Positions 39,504 to 50,564 of a stretch of DNA of 64,000 nt are shown piece after piece. The stretch is from assembly GCA_036245525.1 (NCBI GenBank), contig BTPG01000004.1, positions 165,026,008-165,090,007 of the forward strand, read 5' to 3'. The translations under genes and the position numbers were made by a program. Each line of letters begins with the position of its first letter. Positions within the stretch are counted from its first letter, which is position 1. The notes under the pieces were generated by a model. That model saw nothing but the letters and a program-made list of their open reading frames with translations. It ran no database searches and was not told the origin of the DNA. The DNA is from Semisulcospira habei. Taxonomy: Eukaryota; Mollusca; Gastropoda; Semisulcospiridae.

Positions 39504-40943
39504 CCTTTGAGATTGTGGAAAAAAATTGGTAGTTTGTATGCCTTGGGATCTATTTTTTAATTTTAAGTTACATGCACCATGTGCAGCACCTCTGTAATGT
39601 CCAGTTATGTGGTCATGGTCACGAACTTTATCACCATCAAGGGCTTGTTCACAAATCCAACACATCACTGCTGTATTAAAATTCAGTTTGTCTTCTTCTG
39701 TCATCACCAAAGGCATCTGACACTTTTCCAAATAATGTACTACCTGACTATACAGTTGTCTCATTTCTGTTAAAAACTCAGCTGCTGCATTTTCGCCCCT
39801 GTAAATAACAGGTTCTGACCTAACAAGAATGTATCCGAAAGAACACACCACTTGGTCACTCAATTTTAGAGTCTTTGGTAATGATTCTGGAACAGGGCCC
39901 TCATATGGTACAACCAGTGATTCAAAATCAGCATACACTACAAACGGCAGCTTTTGCTGAGTCACATAGTTTTTGAAATATACCTTGCTACCAGGATCTG
40001 GGTACCTAAGTATTGTTTAAATGTCATCAGCTGACCTGCAGTGCTGGACATGTTTATGCGTTACTTTAATGGAAGAAAACCTTTGCAAACATCTTTTACA
40101 TACTTCCTGTTTGCCATTGTGTTTTGATACATGATTATGAATTAGTTGTGTCATACTTCTGATAATTGTGTATTGAAAGTTATCACCTGAACCAGAGCTT
40201 ATTAGTAACATGTCAACATGCTTATCTTCTGACTGACCATAGGTTGGGGCAATTGGTGATACTCTAATTGGTTGTAACTTGTTCTCAGACTCATTATCCC
40301 ATACATACACATTCACAGATATCCCAGGATTTAGTTTTTCAAACAAATCTATGTCCTCCACCTTAACAGGAAAATCTATGCCAGTGAAGTTGAGTTCATT
40401 TACAAATTTGGTATAGTTAGATACACGTTCAGGTTTTGTTTTTACAAAGTGTAGTTTAGCAAGCACACACCACATAAAACAGAAATTATCATTGTTCTGA
40501 ATATTGACTACAGCCTTTTTGTCTGCAACCTCAGTTGGTAATGGCAGCCATGATTTGCCTAATATTGGGTGATACCTTGACTGCTTCAGTTGCAGTTCAT
40601 GTACACGACCTTCATGCCAACCAGACCCCTTCATTTTTGCTCTGTCAATTGATTCAAGAAAGTCAGGCAACAGTCTTTCTCTAAACACGTTTTCTAATTC
40701 CTCTTTTGAATTAACTGTGTGTTGTCTCGTTGAGATATACGATAAAATGACTTCACCATCTACCCTAGTAAATTCTATTTTTGCAACAATCTGAATCTTT
40801 ATACTTCCTGTAAGAAGATTTTCTTGTATGACCAAAAAAGATCTTTTTATCGATTCATAGACACTGTAAATGTTGGATATAGGCAAGTCTGTTGTGTGAA
40901 ACACGTTTCTTAAGCCTGACGAGCTTTGGGCATTGTCCGTCAT
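39504..40943 (-). pseudogene. PolB: Mav-C: DNA polymerase B, N-terminal part
   Basis: Starts MTDNAQSSSGLRNVFHTTD at 40,943 behind the palindromic box at 40,949-40,961. It contains the conserved N-terminal domain, the CKRC zinc-ribbon-like motif, a stop at 40,018-40,020 in place of Gln, Exo I YADFESL and the CWIC...DHDH insert. It is cut at 39,504 by LINE-B. Its unshifted DHDH region is the reference showing that Mav-A lost one base near 14,381. Confidence 0.85.
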
Positions 40944-40978
40944 TTTTATTTGTCCGACAAAATAATAAATAGAAAAAA

Positions 40979-41299
40979 TTACACCTTGTGTAATACCACT
41001 TTATTGACTGTAACACCTACAATAAACAGATTCAGTTCGCATAGTTGTCTTAATATTTGTTCACACACTGTCTCAAACAAATGATCATCAACTTCAAAGG
41101 TATGTGTCTTAAGATCGACAGGCATGTACTCTACAAATGGTAGCTCTTCAAATATTTCTAAAGTCATTTGATATGACACATATATCATCGCTGGTGTTGA
41201 TATTGGCGTTATGTCCGGTTGTTTGAAATCTGTTCTTAACTGATCAAAGTGTTGGATATATCCGAAGCACTCTGTTACATCGATCATGTTGTCCGTCAT
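40979..41299 (-). CDS. Mav-C small protein S1 (106 residues)
   Basis: MTDNMIDVTECFGYIQHF to VTVNKVVLHKV. It is a relative of S0 at 12,644, with the shared MPVDLKTHTF core. The palindrome TTTGTCAGACAAA is at 41,305-41,317, just before the start. It is the downstream member of a tandem set and the only one with an intact frame. Confidence 0.65.
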   Translation of the reverse strand: MTDNMIDVTECFGYIQHFDQLRTDFKQPDITPISTPAMIYVSYQMTLEIFEELPFVEYMPVDLKTHTFEVDDHLFETVCEQILRQLCELNLFIVGVTVNKVVLHKV

Positions 41300-41339
41300 T
41301 TTTATTTGTCAGACAAAATAATAATATAAAAAATATTAC

Positions 41340-41503
41340 TACTGGCACACCTTGTGTAATACTACTTTATTAACTGTAACACCTAAAAAACAAACATTTA
41401 GTTTTTTTAGTTGTTGGTGCATGTGTTCGCACACTTTTATAAACCAGTCATAATCAACTTCAAAGATATTTGTCTTAAAATTACCAGCAATGCACCCTCC
41501 AAA
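41340..41503 (-). pseudogene. Mav-C small gene S2, 3' half only
   Basis: An interrupted frame reads EVDYDWFIKVCEHMHQQLKK and then VTVNKVVLHKVCQ, the C-terminal half of the S family. It is fused at about 41,503 to a partial polymerase copy, evidence for duplication with deletion. Confidence 0.6.
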
Positions 41504-41628
41504 TGGAAACTCATTAATAACATGTCAACATGCTTTTTTTTTTTTTCTGACTGATCATAGGTTGGGGCAAGTGGTGATACTCTAATTGGTTGTAACTTGT
41601 TAGGAGACTCATTATCCCATACATACAC

Positions 41629-42023
41629 CCCCACTCGGGTCTGCCCTGGGGGACTTGGGTGGGGTTAGGTATTTTTTAGTTCCCAGGGTCACCCTGGTCA
41701 GCCCCACAGGGTGGGTTTTTCTCTCTATTCTGGGGCATGTGTTTCTGTCTACCCTTTGTCCATTCACCTGTATTTGCCTTTTTAAAACTCTCCCTACTGT
41801 CTGCACTGCCTGTAGCTCTTGATATTGGATGTGTGTTGCTAAATGGTCTTAGCTTTATTTCAGCCCCATGTTGTAGGTTTATTTAACGTATTTGACCGGC
41901 TGGCGACATACATTCAATGTTCTGTTTTTTTTTTGTTTTTTTTTCACAAGCAGTGCAGGCACGTCCTGAGAAAGCCTTGTTGCTGTCGGGACGTTAAGCA
42001 ATGTACAATCAATGTACAATCAA
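41629..42023 (+). mobile_element. SINE-1 copy (395 bp) in Mav-C
   Basis: Flanked by CCATACATACAC (41,617-41,628; 42,024-42,035), a perfect 12-bp duplication. It shows the full head-to-tail SINE-1 unit including the T-run interrupted by one G. It defines the element ends: head CCCCACTCGGGTCTGCCC, tail ATGTACAATCAATGTACAAT plus CAA. Confidence 0.92.
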
Positions 42024-42366
42024 CCATACATACACATTCACAGATATACCAGGATTTAGTTCTTCAAACAAGTCTATATCCTCTACCTTAACAGGGAATT
42101 GTATACGACTGAAATTGAGTTCTTTACAAATTTACTGTAGTTTGATACACGCTCAGGTTTTTGTTTTTACAAAATGCAGTTTGGTAAGCACACACCACAT
42201 AAAACAGAAATTATCATTGTTCTGAATATTGACGACAGCCTTTTTGTCTACAATCTCAGTTGGTAGTGGCAGCCATGATTTGCCCAAAATAGGATGATAC
42301 CTTGACTGTTTTAATTGTAGTTCATATACATAACCTTCATGCCAACCAGACCCCTTTATTTTTGCT

Positions 42367-42555
42367 GATGTGTGTTGCTAAATGGTCTTAGCTTTATTTA
42401 GGCCCCATGTCATAGGTTTATTTAACGTATTGGACCGGCTGGTGACATACATTCAATATTCTGTTTAGTTTTTTTTCTTCTCACAAGCAGTGCAGGCACA
42501 TCCTGAGAAAGTCTTGTTGCTGTCGGGACGTTAAGCAATGTACAATCAATCATTC
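42367..42555 (+). mobile_element. SINE-1 copy, 5' truncated (189 bp), in Mav-C
   Basis: Flanked by ATTTTTGCT (42,358-42,366; 42,556-42,564). It begins within TGTGTTGCTAAATGGTC and keeps the whole 3' domain. Truncation at the 5' end with an intact tail is the mark of target-primed reverse transcription. Confidence 0.88.
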
Positions 42556-42887
42556 ATTTTTGCTACTTCGATTGCTTCAAGAAAGTCAGGCAACAGTCTT
42601 TCTCTAAACACTTTTTCTAATTCCCCTTTTGAAATAACTGTGTGTTGTCTTGTTGAGATATATGATATATACTTCACCGTCTACCCTCTGAAATTCTATT
42701 TTAGCAACAATCTGAATCTTTTCACTACCTGAAAGAAGATTTTCTTGTATGACAGAAAAAGATCTTTCTATTGATTCATAAACACTGTATAGGCAAGTCT
42801 GTTGTGTGAAACACATTTCTTAAGCCTGACGAGCTTTTGGCATTGTCCGTCATTTTTATTTGTCCGACAAAATAATAAATAGAAAAA

Positions 42888-43275
42888 AAAAACATCTTGT
42901 GTAATACCACTTTATTGACTGTAATCCCTACAATAAACAGATTCAGTTCACATAATTGTCTGAATATTTGTTCACACACTGTCTCAAACCAGCCATCATC
43001 AACATCAAAGATATGTGTCTTAAGATCAACAGGCATATATTCTACAAATGGTAGCTCCTCAAATATTTCTAAAGTCATTTGATATGACACATATATCATC
43101 GCTGGTGTTGATATTGGTGTTTTGTCCGGTTGTTTAAAATCTGTTCTTAACTGATCAAAGTGCTGGATATATCTGATGCCGTGAGATGGCCTTGGTTGCC
43201 TGCTCGGCGTTAAACCCAAATAACTAACTAGATATATCTGAAGCAGTTGGTTACATCGATCGCTTTGTCCATCAT
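42888..43275 (-). pseudogene. Mav-C small gene S3 with a 54-bp SINE-3 insertion
   Basis: Starts MMDKAIDVTNCF at 43,275 behind TTTGACAGACAAA (43,281-43,293) and continues YIQHFDQLRTDFKQ after the insertion, then MPVDLKTHIFDVDDGWFETV and VNKVVLHK. The insert at 43,177-43,230 splits the gene after about 14 codons. Confidence 0.7.
43177..43230 (+). mobile_element. SINE-3 tail fragment (54 bp) with 11-bp target duplication
   Basis: TGCCGTGAGATGGCC to CCCAAATAACTAACTA, flanked by GATATATCTGA (43,166-43,176; 43,231-43,241). The same short unit with (ACTA)n-type tail recurs at 51,174-51,231, 61,621-61,670 and 62,991-63,041. Confidence 0.88.
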
Positions 43276-43310
43276 TTTTATTTGACAGACAAAATAATAA
43301 TATAAAAATA

Positions 43311-43656
43311 TTACTGCTGGCTCTGTATGTGTAATCCCATTTTATTAACTGTAACTTCTTCAATATAATCATGTAGTTTACATAGTTGTCTGAATATGTG
43401 TTCAGAGTGTCCCAAACCAGTCACAGTTAGCATCATTAACTCTAAAGGTATGTGTCCTAAGATCAACAGTCTCGTACTCATAACATGGTAGAACATCAGA
43501 ATACCCCAAAGTCACATTATATGCCATGTATATCACTGTTGGTGTTGAGAGTTTTATACCAAGCTCAAACGACTGTTTAACATCTGTTTTTAAGTCATAG
43601 AAGAGCTCAACATCTTTGAAACAGCTTGTGATGTCACTGGTTTGTCCGTCTGTCAT
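43311..43656 (-). pseudogene. Mav-C small gene S4 with a frameshift
   Basis: MTDGQTSDITSCFKDVELF to VDLRTHTFRVNDANCDWF in one frame, then HIFRQLCKLHDYIEEVTVNK in another; the shift is near 43,405. TTTGTCCATAAAAAAATG precedes the start, the same half-site form as S0 of Mav-A. It is the S member next to the ATPase, as S0 is in Mav-A. Confidence 0.65.
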
Positions 43657-43691
43657 TTTTTTATGGACAAACCAAAAGTATAAATTAATTT

Positions 43692-44951
43692 ACTAATCCA
43701 TACCCAGTGGGTTGATCTGTCTTTAAAATAAGCTTTAGATGCTTAGTCGATTTCAGTTTAGTTTTCACACCGTCTCATTCGTGTTTATTGGGTTTTCTCT
43801 AAGACGGTCTTCAAAGCTGTCACGATCCTTACAGTAACACAAACAGATAAACTTTAGTTGCTCTCGAAAATCTTTCAGTACAGCATTGTATTTTTGAGTG
43901 AAAATCCATACACTGATGTTTGCGTGTCTGCCACTAAAGGCCAGTTCTGCTAATGTATTTCTCTTCTTAACAATATCCTTTTCTGCAGAGCAGTCATCAA
44001 CTATGAACAGGGTTGGCTGCCCTTCAAATTGCTTGTAAAAATACTGTAGGTTGTCGTTCAGTTTTTTCTCAGGGTCAACTAAATAGATGTTGCTGTCAGC
44101 CCAAAAGAACAAACGGTTGTGATAAGCTTTGTTGTGTTTTATCGTAGGACAAAATATCACAATGTTTTCGAAATGATAGATGTATCTTGTTTGTAAGAGA
44201 TTAACCTTTTGACGACGGAACACACATATGTGTGCCCCAAGCAAAGCTCCGTTGCCGACGGGACGCACACATATGTGCACTGGCCTAGTTTCCTTATTGC
44301 CAATACCGGCAGTATGGTCTAAGGGAAGCAATCTACTATAATATGTCAAGCACTCATTTCTTTACTTGTAGAGTGACTTTTCTTGTTTGTATGGGCTGAA
44401 ACCAACGAATTAGAAGCTCTAATACAAAACGTCCCCATGTGCAAAAAAAAATGGCGGATTTTGGTGTAAAAACTTTTATGTGTGAAGAAACTTTTCTGTT
44501 GTGCCTTTCTTTCTGGATTATTTACTGGTGACACACTAGAATATGTCTCTGGAATGCTAGGTGAGTGTAATTTTCACACTCTGGCTAACTAATACACTAA
44601 CAGCATGTTCAGTTTCAGTGGAACCCAGTGTGAAACTGTTTTTGATTTTTGGCTTCTTACCCCATCTTCTTTATACACCTGTAAAATCTTAAAATTACAA
44701 AATATTTTCTTCAGCATAGTGTCTACGAGTTCACCTTGAATTGCTTTTTCCACTGATACCAAATATGGTGGGGTATGATAAGATTTTTACAACAGACAAG
44801 GCCAATGAAATTTGTCAAAATTACTACGGTAGCAGGGAAAAATCAAGTTGGCAGACTACGGTGGCAAAAGGTTAAGAACAAATTCAGTTTTCCCACAGCC
44901 TGTGGCACCACAAAACAAACCACAGTGTCGGTCGAGTGTCATCAGGTTCAT
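43692..44951 (-). pseudogene. Mav-C packaging ATPase split by a piggyBac-type MITE
   Basis: The start at 44,951 and the P-loop GATGCGKT (near 44,900) lie right of the MITE. LLQTRYIYHFENIVIFCPT, Walker B LFIVDD and FSGRHANISVWIFTQKYN lie left of it. A one-base change near 43,770 shifts the C terminus (LKTDQPTGYGLVN-like end still readable). The capsid gene expected beyond 44,960 is absent. Confidence 0.85.
44205..44871. mobile_element. piggyBac-type MITE (667 bp) with TTAA target duplication
   Basis: TTAA at 44,201-44,204 and 44,872-44,875 flank ends CCTTTTGACGACGG and, read inward from the right, CCTTTTGCCACCG. Excising it in thought aligns the ATPase gene to Mav-A, confirming the boundaries. 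ACACACATATGTGTG-type palindromes occur twice near the left end. No transposase is encoded. TTAA duplication and CCYTTTG ends are diagnostic of piggyBac (family knowledge). Confidence 0.92.
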
Positions 44952-46761
44952 TTTAAAACACAATATATAAACTGCATATACAAAAACTAAGCATACCTAT
45001 CTGGTCATGAAAGAGGCGCAATATAATAAACTCGCCCACACGGCAGCAGGTGTTATATAAAGACTACGCAAAAGCTTGTATTGCCTGATTCTCCCACTGC
45101 TCTGATCAGGTTGCAAAACTCGGACAGTACAAATGAATACAGGCATCCGATTTGCACCACAACCTGTTCACCATAAAAAAGTTAGTATCATATCCAGCCT
45201 TTTTGTAAGTGTGTTATCATGTGCCTGTAATATTGTAGAGCCGATTCCTCAGGAATAGGTTTTTAAAAAAAAAAACTCAAACCTACCCCATTTCTCCTCG
45301 TGTGTCTTGTTGACTTAAAACATTGGTAAAACAGGGCGGGTGTATACTGACTTTAAATCAGGTCTGTCACTGCGGGGTAGAGTAATGGGATTTGTCTTTC
45401 AATTTTAAATGCGTCATAAGTTGACCTACCCCTATTTAATAGCAATTTACATGTGTGGAGTTCACCATTCTCAGGTAGTACATATTTTTGTGCGCTAGAG
45501 CGCTTCACTGCGAAATACCGACGGTTTGTGAAATTTGTGAATACCGTTGTATTTGGGCATAAAGTTAATGAGACTAGAAGTTTGCATGACTTGTTTGCCT
45601 GTGCATATTTGTCAGGCTGAGGTCAAATTCTTCACATCCGGGTCATGCCGCCTATGCGCCAAAATAGAATTAGATGCGTTGACTAAGCCTTGGTAGGTTT
45701 TGTTTGAGTGAAGGGGGTTCGTAATTATAAACCATGTGTTTTTAGGTGACGGCTCGGACATTGTTTTATAGGATTCTCAGGAGCCCAACATTCTCCATTT
45801 TTCGTGTATGTGTCTGGTGTGTGTGGGTGGAGGTGGGGGGTGGGGGTGGAGTTGGGGGTGGCAGGCAGGCAATTTTAGTCCTACAGAAAACGGAAACAGT
45901 ATACATGTGCTGAAACCTGACCACCCCTGTTTTAAGTCAATGGCGCAGTTAACAGGGATACATGTATACTGTTCCCTTTTATGGGCACTTAGCTGACGTG
46001 TAATTTTACCTGAAGTAAATCATGCAAATCTACCCTACACTGAAAATAATTATCTCGTCATGATTTCTGATGAACCCCAACTCAGATATATGATTAGATT
46101 CCTAAAAAATCAGGCGCATTGAGATTAAAGGGGTGGGGGGGGGGGGGGCTGAAAATCTGTTATATCTTTATTTACCTAGAGTACTAAAGGAGATTAGAAT
46201 TTTGGGAGAGGAACGACCGTAACATAATTACGTATGTAATTTACCCTGATTTAGAACTATCGATACGTCATTATCGTTTAGGAGTCGGTGTGCATCTCTT
46301 ATCTATTCAGTGTCTCTGCCACAAATTCCCTGACTTTTATTTAGCCAGCTGTTTTGAACCGAAGATCAAGGTCGTACCTGTTCTGCAAAATGGCTGCTAG
46401 TTTTGATGGTGCTTGCATTATCAGCGCGCATCATACTCGGGAAGAGGCGAGTGAAACATTGGCAACGAAGGTGGTACTGATCTTCCGCCATTTTCTCACT
46501 GAAATGACGTGCTTTGCGAGATGCGCTCTGATTGGTTGAAGCTACAATCCAGGCCGATTCTTGTTGGAAAAATAGAGTATGTTCATTGGATATATGACGT
46601 CATCTGATCGGAATCGGCTTCAAAATCGGGGCACAATCGGCATGTGTGGTGGGGCCTTAACTCTGGTCCTATTGCCTTTGAGTCTTGTTTTGAGCTATTC
46701 CGAAGACACCAAAAGCAGAGATAAAATAAAAATACAGGAGTCTAAAGATGGGGGGGTTATC
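44952..46761. other. Unrecognised stretch within Mav-C span
   Basis: This occupies the place where capsid, 409-, 420-residue and penton-like genes would be expected, but no trace of them is seen. G-runs occur at 45,834-45,848 and 46,134-46,149. No other gene is recognised. Confidence 0.5.
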
Positions 46762-47150
46762 TTCTCACAGGTAAAAGGGTAGAACTGATCCTACTGTTGA
46801 GTTTAAAACAGCGAACTTTACATTACCTAGAGAAGCAACAATAGTTTCTGAAATCATAATGAGACCTTTGGAGAATGCCACAGAAGCACAGGGAATCAAA
46901 CTTACGTGGGATAGCTACTAAGACGGAGTCAGAAAAAGTCTTTATTGCTATTAGAAAAGGCACAAATGTAGAAGTATTGAGTAGTAACCCAGCTGTTAAG
47001 ATAGTTGTCTATAAACCGAGTCTAGTTTCATTAAATTACATAGACCCGACACACATAGATCTTGTTTTGTTTTATTATGCTAGCAAATTGTATACCCCTG
47101 AAGAGTTGCAAAATGTAATCGCTGATTAAATTTTAAAAAATATTTGTCAC
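46762..47150 (+). pseudogene. Mav-C: C-terminal part of the 292-residue gene
   Basis: From KGRTDPTVEF through REATIVSEIIM and QGIKLTW to VLFYYASKLYTPEELQNVIAD at 47,129, with a stop and a frame change near 46,918. It is diverged from both the Mav-A and Mav-B versions. Orientation and position fit an inverted element running from the 34-kb polymerase fragment to here. Confidence 0.8.
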
Positions 47151-47598
47151 GAATCCGATCAGAGACGGGGCTGGATTTGTCTGTACTCAACTCAAACACA
47201 TTCAACCGTCTGTGACTCCAAGTATTTATGCCTGCGGGTAATACCGCTGACCGAACTGTGAATGTATACTGCAATACCCGTCTGACCCCGATAGTCGGCA
47301 TCGCGGCGCAAGACGTAAAGTCCTGGTGTAACGCACGCAGACTTGCCCCAGTCGCACGTACAGAATCTCGCACAACAGATGCATACATCACCACTGACTC
47401 AGTCGGGCACATTCACGTGGTAAAACTCAACACACTAGCTCTGTTTCTTCTACGGGCCTTTATATATATAACAACGAAAACACAATCAAGATTAGGTACA
47501 ACACCCTTTCTCACTACAAGCATATCACCACCACATACACATACACAATGTAAACGCCAGGTTAGGTAATTGTCTCTCACAATCCAACCTGTTTTAAT
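47151..47598. other. Unrecognised, GC-richer stretch
   Basis: No gene is recognised; it may be part of an LTR or host sequence. A short TATATATATA lies at 47,460-47,469. Confidence 0.35.
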
Positions 47599-47912
47599 AA
47601 TAAAATAATAATACCGTTATTATATAGGCGTTTTTTCTCAATTTTGGGCGAATCGACTGATAGCGCCCGCGAACTGAAACCCAACACGCACACTCACGTA
47701 ACAGACAAGGATTTGCGCCATTTAAGACAAACACAGTACAAGACAGATGAAGGGCCAGTTCAGCTACTGAAGTTACAGAGATTTTTGATCGCTTGTATTT
47801 GAAATTTGTAAGTGGCCTGAAACCGGTACCAAGTGGGTGGGGGGGGGGGGTGGAAGAACCGGAGTACCCGGAGAAAGAACCCCCGACGGTCCGCCCGAAT
47901 TAACAGGACCAT
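47599..47912 (-). mobile_element. SINE-2 copy, diverged
   Basis: (TAA)n-type tail at 47,599-47,624, AGCGCCCGCGAACTGAAACC, TATTTGAAATTTG and CCGGAGTACCCGGAGAAAGA as in the copy at 50,565-50,998. The tRNA-like head is missing after CGCCCGAATTAACAG. A G-run lies at 47,839-47,850. Confidence 0.75.
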
Positions 47913-48415
47913 CTTTTTTACTGGTGTTCTCACTTGGTAATGTTCTGTCCCCTCACGTCTAGGCGAGTAGGTCTTTCATCACACGCTTCTGAGTCATCTC
48001 GTTTTTCGTACCGTGGACGTCCTCTTGACTCGCTCCGTAGTACAGTCCCTGCTGACCTGGGTGTCTCAGCACCAGTTGCTCACTCCCTGAGTGAAGAGAT
48101 AACATCACAATAGGTCCCTCGGCGGTAGCCTCTGTTGACTGACGTCTCAGCGTCACATCGCTCCGCTCCACCACAAGCACTCTGAATTTTATGTTTCAGA
48201 GTCTTGGAATACGGTTAGTGTATCTGACAAACATCCATCCACAATGACTACCTAGCTCCCACTGACTATTTAGACCCCTGATAGACTGAGCTGTCACTAA
48301 AATCCCTGTGCAAAACGTTTCCCTACAATTTCACGTATGCTTTATGCCCCACGGAATAATTGTCACAAGACGAACGGCTGACAAAACCATACCATACAAA
48401 ACCCTCTGTGTGAAC
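47913..48415. other. Unrecognised stretch
   Basis: No gene or repeat is recognised between the SINE-2 and SINE-1 copies; 48,827-49,107 beyond the SINE is likewise unexplained. Confidence 0.4.
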
Positions 48416-48427
48416 CCTATTCGTGAA

Positions 48428-48814
48428 ACCCCACCCAGGTCAACCCTGGGGGACCTGGGTGGGGTTAGGTACTTTTTAGTTCCCAGGGTCACCCTGGTCA
48501 GCCCCACAGGGTGGGTTTTTCTTTCTATTCTGGGGCATGTGTTTCTGTCTACCCTTTGTCCATTCACCTGTATTTGCCTTTTTAAAACTCTCCCTACTGT
48601 CTGCACTGCCTGTAGCTCTTGATATTGGATGTGTGTTGCTAAATGGTCTTAGCTTTATTTAGGCCCCATGTGTTGGTTTATTTAACGTATTTGACTGGCT
48701 GGCGACATACATTCAATGTTCTGTTTATTTTTTTTTTCACAAGCAGTGCAGGCACGTCCTGAGAAAGCCTTGTTGCTGTCGGGACGTTAAGCAATGTACA
48801 ATCAATCAATTAAA
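48428..48814 (+). mobile_element. SINE-1 copy (387 bp) with 12-bp target duplication
   Basis: Flanked by CCTATTCGTGAA (48,416-48,427; 48,815-48,826). It has the full SINE-1 structure, ending CAATCAATCAATTAAA. Confidence 0.92.
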
Positions 48815-49107
48815 CCTATTCGTGAAGATAGAGTTTCATCACACCTGGATAGAAACGACCTCATCACTGATATTAGAGTTGAGGTGCGGAACTGTGACAC
48901 CGAACAGATGAAGGGACTTGGGTTGAGTTGGGAGCACACAAAGATCGGGAATTTTGTTGGCTAAATGATACACATTTAAGTGCCCAATCTGAATGTGTAG
49001 CTGGCAATCATTGCCATGAATGTGAGAGAATATTCTCGTTGCACACACAATGTAAATTGAAAAAGTCTCCGCAGAGTGCAGATTATACAAGAGAGAGAGA
49101 GGAACAC

Positions 49108-49116
49108 ATAGATAGA

Positions 49117-49160
<44 letters not shown>

Positions 49161-49172
49161 TAGATAGATAGA
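49108..49172. repeat. (GATA)n/(GACA)n microsatellite
   Basis: GATA units change to GACA and back to GATA, abutting AAGAACTTTATTG at 49,172. The arrangement fits the (TATC)n tail at the 3' end of LINE-C on the minus strand. Confidence 0.9.
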
Positions 49173-49279
49173 AGAACTTTATTGCCATATGTAGTAATAC
49201 ATTAGGAAATCGTTGCGGTGCTGCGCAACATAAAAAGAAGAGCATTAAACACATCAAAATATAATTAAGCTACTCACGT

Positions 49280-49347
<68 letters not shown>
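49280..49347. repeat. (CA)n microsatellite, 34 units
   Basis: Uninterrupted CA dinucleotides; this is likely polymorphic. Confidence 0.95.
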
Positions 49348-49348
<1 letters not shown>

Positions 49349-50564
49349 GTATGCCTATTAACTATTGTGGTCTAAGCATAAAGGCAATAAACACGATTTC
49401 ACAGTAACACAAATCACATAGGACATATCGTAATATAAAACTGAACACATCACTTGCATCATAGTTACAACAGTGCAGTTAGCCTATTTCCTACACCTTA
49501 GTTTGGCCAGCCACCTGCTGCTGTGGTATGCAATCGCTCCCCGCTGCGAGCAGGCTATCTAGGTCACTGTCTGGCATCAACTATTCCTTCTATAATCTCT
49601 GTTGCGGGACTACTGATTTGTGTGTTACGCCTGTGTTTAATGTTCTCTATCTCTGCGTCCTCAGTTTTCTACATACCCTGCGGGATGTTTGACAGCAGAT
49701 ACACTTAGTAGTAGAATATTGGAAGAGAATTTCCTTCTAGCATCATGAACAATTCTTCCAGGCAGTATGACTAGGCGCACGCTAATGATTAATTGCCACC
49801 GATGGCTTATCTTGCACTCAGTTTCACCGGACCGCTCCGTAACTAAAAGTGTGTTCTGCACAGCCGTGTAGATGAAGTATTATGCTGATAGCTGGACAAT
49901 ACTGTTTATATATACATTACATTAAAGAGTGGGATGGATGGGTCAGGTTTGGCGTTTGTTTGCATCATTAAAAGTCTGGACAGCAGTTGGGTAAAAACTG
50001 TTTTTAAAACGACTCGTGTGTGTTCCGATCGCTCTATAATGGCACCCAGATGGCAACATCTCAAACAACTCATGAGCTGGGTGGGAATCATCTCGGAGGA
50101 TGGATCTAGCCTTTTTCTTTCGTGGAAGAGGGACTCTTAACGAGGGCAAATCGATACCTATGATTTTCGATGCAGTTTTTACTAACTCTGTTTAATTTGG
50201 ATCGTTCTTTCTGTGTGGTGCTGCCAAACCAAACGGTCAGGGAGAAGGTCAAAATACTTTCAATAACTGCGTGGTAGAAGTTGGTTAAAATTTGTCTGCA
50301 GACACCAAACATTTTAAGACGTCTGAGAAAATACAGTCATTGCTGTGATTTTTTCACTAAAGAATCAACTTTTTTCTCCCATTTAAGATCGTTTGAGGTG
50401 TGGGTGCCGAGAAACCTGAAACAATCAACAATTCAACATGGCTACCATGAATAGTGAGAGGAACAATGTCACTTTTGATTTTCCTGAAATCCATGACCGT
50501 TTCTTTCGTTTTAGGCACATTCAGGTCAAGGTTATTGTCAGAACACCAGCCAACAAGTTCATCT

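Larger units (their letters stand above)
41503..42853 (-). pseudogene. Mav-C: second, partial polymerase N terminus with two SINE insertions
   Basis: Starts near 42,853 behind TTTGTCCGACAAA (42,859-42,871) and repeats the first ~250 codons of the polymerase (SFSVIQENLL, YHPILGKSWLPLP, ISVNVYVWDN, KHVDMLL), with frame breaks. SINE-1 copies at 42,367-42,555 and 41,629-42,023 interrupt it with clean target duplications. Confidence 0.8.

Noticed and set aside
48331..48606. Recurrent ORF MQTVGRVLKRQIQVNGQRVD in several places
   Set aside because: It is the antisense translation of SINE-1 copies; recurrence reflects the SINE, not a gene.
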